Shown here: one piece after another, positions 43,225-51,694 of the stretch
Layout: every line of letters starts with the position of its first letter
Numbering within the stretch: position 1 is the first letter of the stretch
Source: Methanocella conradii HZ254
GTDB lineage: Archaea > Halobacteriota > Methanocellia > Methanocellales > Methanocellaceae
Length of the DNA stretch: 64,000 bases
Reading direction: 5' to 3'
NCBI RefSeq assembly: GCF_000251105.1
Contig: NC_017034.1
Coordinates: forward strand, 2,314,439-2,378,438
The notes under the pieces: model-generated
Told to the model about the DNA's origin: nothing
Seen by the model: only the letters and a program-made list of their open reading frames with translations
The model's database searches: none
Made by a program: the position numbers and the translations under genes

Positions 43225-43845
43225 TCACTTATAAAGCCTCAGCCTGTACGTGAAAAGCATGTAATCTATTTCAAACTTTTTAAAGCGGGATTCCCTGGAG
43301 AGCTCCGCCAGCATTTTCTCATCGTAGAATGGCTCGGTTAGCGTGTGCATGCGCATTAATAATGAGGCTACGGTGCCATAGCGGCTTTTCAGATGGCTCC
43401 AGGCCTGAGGGCTTACCTTTTTCGGGATATCGTATATCCATGCTTCGCCGCCTTCGCGCAGCACCCGATAGATTTCATCCAGCGCCGCGTCCGGCTTCTT
43501 CCAGTGGTGGAATGAGAGCGTGCTTATCACGAGGTCGAACTCTTCGTCGCCGACGGGCAACTCATCCGCACGGCCAACATCGAAGTCTACGCTGGCCACC
43601 CCCCTCTTAGCCGCCAGTCCTTGTGCAATCCTTATCATGTCAGGCGAGGCGTCAATGCCTGTGACGCGGACGTACCTGTTTTTCGCGGCGATCATCAGGG
43701 GCAGCCTCCCCGGGCCCGTGCCAATATCAAGTATTCTTCCTGCAGGCAGGCGCTTCAGCACCTGGGAGGATACGCTTTCATAGAAGTCCATGAACATTCT
43801 GGAAGACGAGACAAGCGAGTATAGCCTTGAAACCCTGAGCGACAT
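43225..43845 (-). CDS. Class I SAM-dependent methyltransferase
   Basis: The 206-aa protein has the SAM-binding motif ILDIGTGPGRLPLMIA (motif I, about residues 38-53), acidic VTGIDASPDM (motif II), FDVGRADELPV and LVISTLSFHHWKKPD (post-motif). It belongs to the UbiE/methyltransferase-11 group. The substrate cannot be told. Its neighbours are ether-lipid genes, so a lipid or quinone-like substrate is possible but unproven. Confidence 0.85.
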   Translation of the reverse strand: MSLRVSRLYSLVSSSRMFMDFYESVSSQVLKRLPAGRILDIGTGPGRLPLMIAAKNRYVRVTGIDASPDMIRIAQGLAAKRGVASVDFDVGRADELPVGDEEFDLVISTLSFHHWKKPDAALDEIYRVLREGGEAWIYDIPKKVSPQAWSHLKSRYGTVASLLMRMHTLTEPFYDEKMLAELSRESRFKKFEIDYMLFTYRLRLYK

Positions 43846-43881
43846 TTATGCCTGTTATGACGGGCATCGCCATAAAGGTTT

Positions 43882-44745
43882 TTATAGCAAAGCGGTGAGC
43901 AGGACGCCGAGGAGCGCCACGGCCATCGAGGCCAGCGTTGTCTTCCGGGCCTTGCCTATAGTCTTAGCATCATGGCTCCTGAGCAGCGTGTAGCACACGT
44001 AGGCGAGGATGGCCACCGAGACGAATGCAAAAAACCCGTAGACAGGGCTCATATAAAACTGTGGGTCGTTCATGAATAGGGGTAGCGGGGAGATTATTAT
44101 GCCCCCTGCGTATAGCGCTAATGCGGCGTATTTGGCGAAATCAGGGCCTCTGGTTCGGGCCACAGTCCTGACGTTCCTCAAAGCATCGCCCTCCATGTCC
44201 ATGATGCCCTTCATTATCTCCCTGCCCAGGCCCACCAGGAAGGCAATGGCCGCTATCACGAACAGGACGAGGTTATTCCCCGCGAAAAGCACACTCCCGA
44301 ACAAAAAGGGAGCTGCCATTGTAAAGCTTATATAAACATTACCCCAGATGCCGTATTCCTTGAGCCTGGCATTGTACAGGACGCCGAAAAGCACGAGGGA
44401 CGCCACCACCAGGACTGCGCCCATGCTGCCCGTGAAGTAGATGGCCACTAAGCTGAGCAGTGACGTGGCCACAGCGATGCCAAGCGCCTCCTTTTTAGAT
44501 ATGTCCCCCCGCACGATGGGGCGATCCGTGCGGTTATTTTTAACGTCCACCTCCACATCGTAATAGTCGTTTAGAGCGAAGGCGCCCATCTCAGCCAGCA
44601 CCGTGCCCATGACGCCAGCGAGGGCTACCGTCGGGTCGGGCAGGCCCCTAGCCGCTATGGCGAGGGCTATGAATACGCCAAGCCCATAGATGATGCCATG
44701 CTCCAGCCTGGTCAGTTCCCATATGGCCTTAAGCTTATTCGTCAT
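43882..44745 (-). CDS. Digeranylgeranylglyceryl phosphate synthase (UbiA family)
   Basis: The 287-aa polytopic UbiA prenyltransferase has the first Asp-rich motif NDYYDVEVDVKNNRTDRP (about residues 59-76) and the second DMEGDALRNVRTVART. It adds the second geranylgeranyl chain to GGGP. Length and motifs fit the archaeal DGGGP group, and the GGGP synthase gene is nearby. It lies in the membrane with about eight helices. Confidence 0.9.
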   Translation of the reverse strand: MTNKLKAIWELTRLEHGIIYGLGVFIALAIAARGLPDPTVALAGVMGTVLAEMGAFALNDYYDVEVDVKNNRTDRPIVRGDISKKEALGIAVATSLLSLVAIYFTGSMGAVLVVASLVLFGVLYNARLKEYGIWGNVYISFTMAAPFLFGSVLFAGNNLVLFVIAAIAFLVGLGREIMKGIMDMEGDALRNVRTVARTRGPDFAKYAALALYAGGIIISPLPLFMNDPQFYMSPVYGFFAFVSVAILAYVCYTLLRSHDAKTIGKARKTTLASMAVALLGVLLTALL

Positions 44746-44801
44746 AGAGACTCCGGCAAATTTTAAAGCTTAATCAGTATGATTCTATAAAATGGTTTTC
44801 T

Positions 44802-45311
44802 ATGCCCCTGCTCTATGTGTACCACGCTCGCCAGGATGACCCTAAGAAGTGCTCTGCCAGGCGGATGCAAAAGTTCGGGCTGGCCATATTGTATGAGGCG
44901 GTGGAGAAGCTGCCATATGGCGCCATATTGCTGAACCCGATGGCAAAGAAGGCCCTATCGCCATCGGACGCGATGTATGCTAAAAAAGGGATAGTAGTCC
45001 TGGACTGCACCTGGGATGAGGTGGAGCGCGTCTTTCCGCTACTGAGGCCAAAGCGCATGAAAGAAAGGGCGCTCCCTTACCTGCTGGCCTCAAACCCAGT
45101 AAACTATGGCAAGCCCTTCATGCTTAACAGCGCCGAGGCGTTCGTCGCCGCCCTCTACATTTTAGGTTATAAGGAGCAGGCCCTGGAGGTGGCGAGGCGC
45201 TTCAAGTGGGGAGAGACGTTCCTGACGTTAAACAAAGAGCCACTCGAAGCATACGCATCCGCGAAGGGCTCGGAAGAGATAGTAGCCATCCAGAAGGAGT
45301 TCATGCCATGA
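44802..45311 (+). CDS. tsr3: 16S/18S rRNA aminocarboxypropyltransferase Tsr3
   Basis: Tsr3 transfers the 3-amino-3-carboxypropyl group from SAM to a pseudouridine-derived base in small-subunit rRNA. The 169-aa product shows the family pattern: DPKKCSARRM, LLNPMAKKALSPSD, VLDCTWDEVE, LPYLLASNPVNYGKP and SAEAFVAALYILGY. It has the compact archaeal size. The following hel308 lies 57 nt downstream. Confidence 0.92.
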   Translation: MPLLYVYHARQDDPKKCSARRMQKFGLAILYEAVEKLPYGAILLNPMAKKALSPSDAMYAKKGIVVLDCTWDEVERVFPLLRPKRMKERALPYLLASNPVNYGKPFMLNSAEAFVAALYILGYKEQALEVARRFKWGETFLTLNKEPLEAYASAKGSEEIVAIQKEFMP

Positions 45312-45368
45312 AAAACTTTCAGCCCGCAAGGGAAAAGATGATTTAGCATGTCCGCCTTTTAAGGGCTG

Positions 45369-47561
45369 ATGAGAATATCCGAGCTGGACCTCCCCGCGCC
45401 CGTTAAGGAGTTTTATGAGCGCTCGGGCATAAAAGAGCTTTACCCGCCCCAGGCGGAGGCGGTGAAAAAGGGCTTCCTGGAGGGCAGAAGCCTGCTAGCC
45501 GCCATACCCACGGCGAGTGGCAAGACCCTGCTGGCAGAGATGGCCATGCTTAAATCCATATCACATGGGGGGAAGGCGCTCTACATCGTGCCCTTGAAGG
45601 CGCTGGCATCAGAAAAGTTCGAGCGCTTCAGGCAGTTCGAGACGCTGGGCGTCAGGACTGGCATCTCGACGGGCGATTACGACTCCAGGGATGAGTGGCT
45701 CGGCGATAGGGACATAATCGTGGCCACCTCGGAAAAGGCGGACTCCCTCCTCAGGAATGGCGCTCCGTGGCTTTCCAGCCTCACCATCGTCGTGGCGGAC
45801 GAGGTGCACCTTATAGACTCCGCGAATCGTGGCCCCACGCTCGAGGTTACGCTCGCCAGGCTCAGGAGGCTCAACCCTTCCTTACAGATAATAGCCCTAT
45901 CGGCCACGATAGGCAACGCTAAGGAGCTGGCAGGCTGGATGGGAGCGGAATTAGTGGTCAGCGACTGGAGGCCTACAACATTGAAGGAGGGCGTGTTTTT
46001 CGGGAGGGCAATAAACTTTCAGGATGAAAAGAGAGTCATCAGCACGCCCGGCCCGGACGAGGTGCTGGCGCTCGTCTCGGACACGCTGGCCGAGGGGGGC
46101 CAATGCATAGTTTTCACGAACACGAGGAAGAGCAGCGAGGGCATAGCCCAGAAGGTGGCGAAAAGCCTCTCTAAGAAGCTTACAGAAGAGGAAAAGGCGG
46201 CATTTCAAGACATTAAGCAGCAGGTATTGCGCCACGCCGAGACGGACACGTGTGCTAGGCTGGCCGCCTGCGTTGAGCACGGGGCAGCTTTCCATCATGC
46301 GGGGCTGAAGAACGAGCACCGTCGCATCGTCGAGGACGAGTTTAGGAGGAATAGGATAAAGGTTATCGCCTGTACCCCCACGCTCGCCGCAGGGCTAAAC
46401 CTGCCCGCAAGGCGCGTCATAATCAAGGACTACAGGCGCTATGACGTTAACTATGGGAGCGTGCCCATACCCGTCCTGGAGTATAAGCAGATGGCGGGGA
46501 GGGCGGGGAGGCCTGGGCTGGACCCGTATGGCGAGGCGGTGCTCATCGCTAAAACGCATGACGAGATGGGCGAGCTCATGGACAATTACGTCCTCTCCGA
46601 GCCGGAGCATATCACCTCGAAGCTTGGCACTGAGCCCGCCTTGAGGTCTCACGTTCTATCGGCAATAGCAACCGACCTATGCCGTGACGAGTCGGACCTT
46701 TACGATTTCATGGATACCACGTTTTACGCTTATCAAAGGGGTGACCTCTCAGCCGTAATAAAAAACGTTCTCGACTTTTTGGAGGCGGAGAGGATGGTCG
46801 TGCGGAGCGGGGACAGGCTTAACGCCTCGGAACTGGGCCGGCTTGTTTCCAGGCTGTACGTGGACCCCTTGTCGGCCTCCATCATCGTAAGGGCGCTTGA
46901 GGCGGCCAAAAAGAGGGGCGAGCCCTACCAGAAGGAGATAGCCCTGCTGCAATTGATTTGCGCCACCCCGGACGTGAGGCCGCTTTACCTGCGCAGGTCG
47001 GATTATGGCTGGGTAGTCAAGTATACAGAGGACCATATCGACGATTTCCTGACCGAGGTTCCCGGGGCAGGCGACGAAACGGACTTCGAGGCTTTCCTTG
47101 CCACAGTGAAGACAGCGGCGCTCGTGGATATGTGGATAAACGAGCGGAATGAGGAGGAGATCACCTCCTTCTATAGCATCGGCCCTGGCGACGTGCGTAG
47201 CCTGATGGAGTCCTGTGTCTGGCTTATGCATGCCACCGCTGAGATATCTGGCCTGCTTAGGGCGCCCGTTACGACGGAGGCCCGTGAGCTTGCGGTGCGG
47301 ATCGAGCACGGCATTAGCAGGGAGCTCATGGATCTAATCGAGCTGGAGGGCGTTGGCCGGGTTCGGGCGCGTAAGCTTTACGATGCCGGCTTTAGGGATA
47401 GGGAGACGTTGAAGAAGGCCGACGAGGCGGCGGTGGCGGCCGTTCTGGGCGAGAAGGTTGCTGCGAAGGTGCTGGCCCAGCTCGGCCGGAAAGACGTGGC
47501 GGCCACCACAGGGCCTGACGATACTATAGGGCAAAGCACCCTCCTCCTCTTCCATGAATGA
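45369..47561 (+). CDS. hel308: ATP-dependent DNA helicase Hel308
   Basis: Hel308 is the Ski2-like 3'-5' DNA helicase that acts at stalled replication forks. The 730-aa product has a Q-motif region (YPPQAEAV), motif I PTASGKTLLAEM, motif II DEVH, motif III ALSATIGNAKEL, motif IV IVFTNTRKSSE and motif VI QMAGRAGRPG. A winged-helix and ratchet domain and a C-terminal HhH segment (LEGVGRVRARKLYDAGF) follow. A composite repeat begins immediately after the stop. Confidence 0.95.
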   Translation: MRISELDLPAPVKEFYERSGIKELYPPQAEAVKKGFLEGRSLLAAIPTASGKTLLAEMAMLKSISHGGKALYIVPLKALASEKFERFRQFETLGVRTGISTGDYDSRDEWLGDRDIIVATSEKADSLLRNGAPWLSSLTIVVADEVHLIDSANRGPTLEVTLARLRRLNPSLQIIALSATIGNAKELAGWMGAELVVSDWRPTTLKEGVFFGRAINFQDEKRVISTPGPDEVLALVSDTLAEGGQCIVFTNTRKSSEGIAQKVAKSLSKKLTEEEKAAFQDIKQQVLRHAETDTCARLAACVEHGAAFHHAGLKNEHRRIVEDEFRRNRIKVIACTPTLAAGLNLPARRVIIKDYRRYDVNYGSVPIPVLEYKQMAGRAGRPGLDPYGEAVLIAKTHDEMGELMDNYVLSEPEHITSKLGTEPALRSHVLSAIATDLCRDESDLYDFMDTTFYAYQRGDLSAVIKNVLDFLEAERMVVRSGDRLNASELGRLVSRLYVDPLSASIIVRALEAAKKRGEPYQKEIALLQLICATPDVRPLYLRRSDYGWVVKYTEDHIDDFLTEVPGAGDETDFEAFLATVKTAALVDMWINERNEEEITSFYSIGPGDVRSLMESCVWLMHATAEISGLLRAPVTTEARELAVRIEHGISRELMDLIELEGVGRVRARKLYDAGFRDRETLKKADEAAVAAVLGEKVAAKVLAQLGRKDVAATTGPDDTIGQSTLLLFHE

Positions 47562-48030
47562 ACCATAGAGGACACAGAGATTATATTCACCACAGAGGTA
47601 GATTATATTCACCACAGAGGTTCACAAAGGACACAGAGAGAATAATTCACCACAGAGGTTCACAAAGGACACAGAGGCTTTTTATTTACTCAAGGGGGCT
47701 TCGCCCCCTGAGAGACCCTCCTTCTACCTATTAAATGATATTCTTTTTTATTATGGGTCTTCCATATTATACTAAATAATTGTATATCAAATGATTGACC
47801 TATTAAAGATTGAGGGGGTCTCCGAGGGGGGCGACTAGCCCCCCTTTAGGAAACAAAAATCCTCTGTGTCCTTTGTGAACCTCTGTGGTGAATTATTCTC
47901 TCTGTGTCCTTTGTGAACCTCTGTGGTGAATTATTCTCTCTGTGTCCTTTGTGAACCTCTGTGGTTCGATTTATTCTATGCCCCCAGTGTCCTCTGTGGT
48001 TATTATTCAGCTTTGTGTATTCTGTGGTTA
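47562..48030. repeat. Composite palindromic repeat element, copy 2 (inverted)
   Basis: Reverse-complement partner of the 22.85-kb element. A left array (47562-47670) has three to four copies of CCACAGAGGTTCACAAAGG-type units. The core (47671-47859) has hairpins and the AATGATTGACCTATT block, and the right array (47860-48030) has CCTTTGTGAACCTCTGTGG units spaced by TGAATTATTCTCTC. The arrays are longer than in copy 1. No protein is supported; frames reading through it are artefacts of repeated codons. Confidence 0.85.
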
Positions 48031-48064
48031 GCTTTATGTGTTTTTGGCGGTATTTAGCCTTGAT

Positions 48065-48577
48065 ATGTCTGTCCTCATCATCGTAGGCGGCAGGGTAGAG
48101 ATAAAGGACGTCAGGGCTTTCATAGCCAGGATGGCGGCGATAGGGAAGGAGCACAATGTCACGATACAGGCGGTCAACGCAGACCTCATCGCCGGGCGGG
48201 GACACCTCGAGTACGCCGTCAGCAAGGCCATGGAGGCGTTCCAGAACAAAACCAACCTGGCCAGGGACCCGGGCATGGAGATAATGCTCTACCTCCGAGG
48301 CAAGCGGCAAATCGAAAAGGCCCTGGAGATGGGAGTCCACCCTGGCATGAATAACGTGGCCATAGCCATCGTCGGGGATGGAGCGGAAGACGCAAGGGAC
48401 AAGGTACTGTCTTTACTCGATGAGGTCGATGATAAGGTGGTCGATTACGACCATAAAAAAGACGAGGCGTTGATGCGCTTATATGATATCACGTCGGCCG
48501 AAGTGGAGATAGTCGGCAGAGAGCGCATCCCTTTGCTGGCCAGGGAGCGCTCTGCACTTCTTGAGTTTGAAAAATAA
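48065..48577 (+). CDS. cgi121: KEOPS complex subunit Cgi121
   Basis: Cgi121 binds the Bud32 kinase subunit of KEOPS and recruits the tRNA 3' CCA end for t6A modification. The 170-aa protein shows the family's helix pattern: VNADLIAGRGHLEYAVSKAM, EIMLYLRGKRQIEKALEMG and VAIAIVGDGAED. ATG 48065 is preferred; upstream frame extension enters the repeat. In many euryarchaea it lies next to hel308, and here only the composite repeat separates them. Confidence 0.85.
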   Translation: MSVLIIVGGRVEIKDVRAFIARMAAIGKEHNVTIQAVNADLIAGRGHLEYAVSKAMEAFQNKTNLARDPGMEIMLYLRGKRQIEKALEMGVHPGMNNVAIAIVGDGAEDARDKVLSLLDEVDDKVVDYDHKKDEALMRLYDITSAEVEIVGRERIPLLARERSALLEFEK

Positions 48578-48694
48578 AAGGCATTCTGATTATTCTTATA
48601 AACATTATTTCATATGTTTTTTAAAATTTTATTGATAATTGGGTGGATGATGTTTTAGCATAAAAATCGATGGTCGAGCAGATGGTTCTTTTTC

Positions 48695-48970
48695 TAGAGG
48701 CTGAATGGGGGCTTCGCTTTGCTTTTAGCTCGAGCGCTCCGCGCGGCGCGCCCCTCGCGGACCCCCGAGCTTGTTTGCCCCTTCGGGGCAAATGAACAAG
48801 AAGCCCGACCATGATTTCTCGACGAAAAAGGCTTGTCCTAGTGGTGAGACTTTCTAGGGGTTGTGTCGCTAACCCTATGGTTTCTCCTATATTAGCTTGT
48901 CCGAGGGACAATCAACCATGGGGGGTCCGCGAGGGGGGCGTAGCGTAGCGAAGCCCCCATTCAGCCTCTA
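48695..48970. mobile_element. MITE-like element with perfect 24-bp terminal inverted repeats
   Basis: The ends (48695-48718 and 48947-48970) are perfect reverse complements over 24 bp (TAGAGGCTGAATGGGGGC... at the left). Inside lies a second inverted pair, CCCCTCGCGGACCCCC (48751-48766) and its complement (48921-48936), plus a small hairpin TTTGCCCC/GGGGCAAA (48774-48792). The 276 bp encode no credible protein. No target-site duplication could be confirmed. A related shrunken sequence lies at 6970-7025. Confidence 0.7.
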
Positions 48971-49082
48971 AAAAAGGAAGATATGGTGCCAAACCATCCA
49001 TTATTAGGTGATAGACAATTAAAAGATAGAAGCCCCCATTCAGCCTCTAAAAAAAAGAAGATATGGTGCCAAACCATCCATT
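48951..49082. repeat. 52-53-bp direct repeat next to the MITE-like element
   Basis: The right end of the element plus flank (48951-49002) is repeated at 49030-49082: AAGCCCCCATTCAGCCTCTA, an A run, then AAGATATGGTGCCAAACCAT. The A run differs by one or two bases. The 27 nt between copies are unrelated. It suggests a duplicated or partially deleted element end. Confidence 0.85.
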
Positions 49083-49121
49083 GTCTTATGGAAGCACCTT
49101 TCACCCACAAAAAAAAGAAAC

Positions 49122-49388
49122 CTATACAAGGTCCACGCTCTCAACCATGACGCTTTCGACGCCGGGCACCTTCCGGAAAGCCTCTTCAACTGGCTCCGTG
49201 CCGCCCTCCGTGTCGCTCACGACCACGGCACATATTATTGCCTTCAAGCCGAAAGCGATGGGCTTCACCTGCATGCCCTTTAACTCAGCGCTCCTTGGCA
49301 GCGCATCCTTCAGCCCATCCATCAGCTTATTGACGTCACGCTCGACGCTATCCGGCATGACCTTAATGACCGCCATTACCTTTCCCAT
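49122..49388 (-). CDS. Archaeal elongation factor 1-beta
   Basis: aEF-1beta is the guanine-nucleotide exchange factor that reloads aEF-1alpha with GTP in translation. The 88-aa protein (ATG 49388: MGKVMAVIKVMPDS) has the family's ferredoxin-like fold with KVMPDS, KPIAFGLKAIICAVVVSD and the C-terminal PGVESVMVESVDLV. It follows the zinc-ribbon gene, whose stop overlaps an upstream GTG, an arrangement common in euryarchaea. Confidence 0.95.
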   Translation of the reverse strand: MGKVMAVIKVMPDSVERDVNKLMDGLKDALPRSAELKGMQVKPIAFGLKAIICAVVVSDTEGGTEPVEEAFRKVPGVESVMVESVDLV

Positions 49389-49390
49389 GC

Positions 49391-49558
49391 TCACGGCCCC
49401 TTAAAGCCACACGACGGGCAAACGTACACGTTCGACTGCTTCCTACACTTGCCGCAGCGGCCGATTTCGGTGCCACACGTCGGACACTTAAACCTGACGG
49501 CGCCAGCCCCTTCCAGGCGGACGCCGCATGAGATGCAATTCTTCACTCTTTCAGCCAT
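49391..49558 (-). CDS. Small zinc-ribbon protein upstream of EF-1beta (HVO_2753-like)
   Basis: The 55-aa protein has four CxxC knuckles (CISCG, CPTCG, CGKCR, CPSCG), giving two Zn sites. ATG 49558 is preferred over an upstream in-frame codon at 49573. This small protein is found directly before the EF-1beta gene in many euryarchaea, and the halophile homologue is a zinc-finger mu-protein. Biochemical role is unknown; linkage suggests translation. Confidence 0.85.
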   Translation of the reverse strand: MAERVKNCISCGVRLEGAGAVRFKCPTCGTEIGRCGKCRKQSNVYVCPSCGFKGP

Positions 49559-49597
49559 AAAATATCTCCGCAAATTAAGCTGACCACCGTATATAAG

Positions 49598-50779
49598 CTA
49601 CTGGTTAATTAATTTTTTGTAAAGCCTCGCCTGGAAGCCGTAGAACTTCGCATAGCCCTCGGCATCCTTCTGGTCGAGCGACTTGCCGTCGAAAGATACC
49701 AGCTCCTCGCTGTACAGCGCGGTGGGCGATTCACGGGCAACGGGCATGCAGCTTCCCTTGTATAGCTTTACCTTAACCGTGCCATTGACGCGCTTCTGCG
49801 TCTCGTCGATGAAGGCGTTAAGGTCTGCGTATAATGGCTCCTCCACCAGGCCCATATAGCCCAGCTCTGCCCACGCCTCGTCCACGGCGGCCTTGAAGCG
49901 CAGCTCCGCCCTGGAAAGGCACAGCTTCTCCAGGTCCTTATGCGCCGTGAGAAGCACCGTGGCTGCGGGGTGCTCGTAGTTTTCCCTCGCCTTGAGGCCA
50001 AGCACGCGGTCCTCCATCATGTCGGTGCGCCCGACTCCATGCCTGCCCGCTATGCCGTGAAGCTCTAAAATCAGCTCTACGCCGCCCATTTTTTTTCCAT
50101 TTAGGGAGACGGGCACCCCTTCCTTAAAGCCTATGGACACTATATCGGGCTTATCAGGCGCCTTTAACGGGTCAGTAGTCCACTTGTATATCTCCTCAGG
50201 GGGCATAAAAGAAGGGTCTTCAAGCCTGCCGCCCTCGATGCTCCTGGACCAGATGTTCTCGTCCACGCTCCACGGCTTGGCCTTGGTCACGGGCACGGGT
50301 ATGCCATGCTTCTTAGCGTACTCGATCTCCCACTTCCTGGTCAGGTTCATGTCCCTCATCGGTGCGATGACGGCCAGGTCGGTCGCCCTGAACACGGCCT
50401 CAAACCTTAGCTGGTCGTTGCCCTTGCCTGTGCAGCCATGCGCCAGCGCATCCGCCCCCTCCTTTTTGGCCACTTCGACGCACTTCCTGGCTATCAATGG
50501 CCTGGCCAGAGACGTGCCTATAACATACCCCTCATAGGCCGCGTTAGCCTTTATCGCCCGGAAAATGTAGTCGTTTACGAACTCGTCCTTGGCGTCTATC
50601 GTGTAGTGCTTGTCAGCTATGAGCTTCGCCTTTTTGGAAGCGGCCTCGATCTCCTCGGCCGGCTGGCCGACGTCTACAGTCACCGTGATGACCTTATCAA
50701 AGCCATAGTTCTCCTTTAGAATAGGAATGCAGACCGAAGTATCCAGGCCTCCGGAATATGCAAGTACGACCTTCTTCAT
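49598..50779 (-). CDS. argG: Argininosuccinate synthase
   Basis: ArgG joins citrulline and aspartate with ATP in arginine synthesis. The 393-aa product has the N-type ATP pyrophosphatase motif LAYSGGLDTSV at the N-terminus, the citrulline/aspartate-binding segment HGCTGKGNDQLRFE and GIAGRHGVGRTDMMEDRV. Length is usual. A TATA-like TCATATAAAAAG (minus, about 50815-50826) lies 40-45 nt upstream, so it is transcribed on its own. Confidence 0.96.
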   Translation of the reverse strand: MKKVVLAYSGGLDTSVCIPILKENYGFDKVITVTVDVGQPAEEIEAASKKAKLIADKHYTIDAKDEFVNDYIFRAIKANAAYEGYVIGTSLARPLIARKCVEVAKKEGADALAHGCTGKGNDQLRFEAVFRATDLAVIAPMRDMNLTRKWEIEYAKKHGIPVPVTKAKPWSVDENIWSRSIEGGRLEDPSFMPPEEIYKWTTDPLKAPDKPDIVSIGFKEGVPVSLNGKKMGGVELILELHGIAGRHGVGRTDMMEDRVLGLKARENYEHPAATVLLTAHKDLEKLCLSRAELRFKAAVDEAWAELGYMGLVEEPLYADLNAFIDETQKRVNGTVKVKLYKGSCMPVARESPTALYSEELVSFDGKSLDQKDAEGYAKFYGFQARLYKKLINQ

Positions 50780-50982
50780 ATAGGTGTCTTAACGGTTTTC
50801 AGGGGAGATAAAGCTTTTTATATGAGCGTGGGGCTATGACTAACTTTCAAAAGCTTTTGTATATAGTCATATAAAAAAATTTCGCATTTTTCACAGAAAT
50901 CGTCAAATTGAGACCAGCCTCAAAGACATTTATTTGTAATAAATGAAATATAAACGAGTTTAACCCCATTGTTTACAGAAAA
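50780..50982. other. AT-rich argG upstream region
   Basis: It contains the argG promoter on the minus strand and two small hairpins, TTGAG/CTCAA (about 50908-50924) and CATTTATT/AATAAATG (50928-50946). No gene is seen. Confidence 0.4.
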
Positions 50983-50992
50983 ATATATATAC
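50983..50992 (+). promoter_or_regulatory. TATA box for the candidate structured RNA
   Basis: ATATATATAC, preceded by an A-rich purine run, is one of the strongest TATA-like boxes in the window and no protein start follows at leaderless distance. It predicts transcription from about 51010-51018. Confidence 0.5.
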
Positions 50993-51012
50993 TATGACCT
51001 AGTCTATAGGTC

Positions 51013-51417
51013 TCACCAATATATCCTATTGGTATACCCCCTTTGAAAACTCCATAGACCAGAGATCCAAACCCAAAGGGAAACAAGTCAAAGAATCCTC
51101 TAAAAAATATACCGCAAAACCCCCAAATCGTGCTAAGGGCGAGGCCATTATGTATGGCCCGCACCTGGTCACGTTAAAACGCAGTATTGGCTCCAATGTT
51201 ATGGACGGTGACCCAACTCTTACGGAACAACTGGCTTGCATAGTAAATCGCTATAAGTATCGCCGATTTACCATAACCCTCCTCCCATCCGAAGTGCAAG
51301 CCAATACATGCTTACGCTGAACCAAGTCCGCCGAAAGCCATACCTCACTTAGAAAAACGGACTTAACGAAAAACGCTGACAGGAATAACCGTCCATAATG
51401 GAAAAGCCAATATTGCG
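51013..51417 (+). ncRNA. Candidate structured non-coding RNA, about 400 nt
   Basis: Many perfect stems are visible. A long closing helix pairs 51180-51192 with 51405-51417 (one G-U) and 51199-51209 with 51388-51398 (11 bp). Inside are the arm 51232-51240/51295-51303 (9 bp) carrying 51243-51250/51264-51271 (8 bp), and the arm 51324-51330/51358-51364 (7 bp). Upstream are hairpins 51015-51021/51027-51033, 51039-51045/51074-51080 and 51139-51162. Unpaired segments are A-rich and wobble pairs fit plus-strand transcription. A TATA box precedes it. It lacks the SRP and RNase P signatures I know. No long credible protein is encoded. Confidence 0.6.
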
Positions 51418-51431
51418 CTGCTCATTTTAAA

Positions 51432-51629
51432 TTAGTGCTTATTGGCCGGCATATCAAGGTTCGAGAAGAGGACCATTGAGTATACCAGCACGGCTATGCA
51501 CACGAAAGCGCCCACAGCGCTCAGCACGCCATCCGTCTCGTTAAAATAGGTCGACAGCAGGAACACTGATGATAAGAAGAGCACGGTTGCGAAGGGTATC
51601 CTGAACAACTCAAGCTTAGCGGTGTCCAT
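51432..51629 (-). CDS. Small two-helix membrane protein
   Basis: The 65-aa product has two hydrophobic helices (about residues 10-29 and 34-56) joined by a short polar turn (NETDG) and a C-terminal PANKH tail. No family is recognised. Codon use is GC-rich like neighbouring genes, which supports it being real. It lies 65 nt upstream of the carB end on the same strand. Confidence 0.6.
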   Translation of the reverse strand: MDTAKLELFRIPFATVLFLSSVFLLSTYFNETDGVLSAVGAFVCIAVLVYSMVLFSNLDMPANKH

Positions 51630-51694
51630 GTTATTCGAATCCTGGCTTTAATCCTCGATCATATTAACACTGGAAGTACATATCTTTTCTGATT

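Noticed and set aside
48160..48340. Repeat-derived protein frame reading THRGH/HREN-like residues through the 47.9-kb array
   Set aside because: It is only the translation of the tandem repeat, antisense to the start of cgi121.
50973..51241. Minus-strand frames of 60-70 codons and a plus-strand frame without an early start codon in the 51-kb gap
   Set aside because: The region is dominated by perfect RNA stems; the translations are either oddly Phe/Gly-rich or lack a start, and do not explain the pairing.
51013..51417. Identity as SRP RNA or RNase P RNA
   Set aside because: A long closing helix with two arms recalls SRP RNA, but I find no helix 8 GGAAGG/AGCA signature, and no GAGGAAAGTCC or ACAGAA of RNase P.
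51632..51640. T-loop-like TTCGAATCC suggesting a tRNA
   Set aside because: No acceptor, D or anticodon arm can be built around it.
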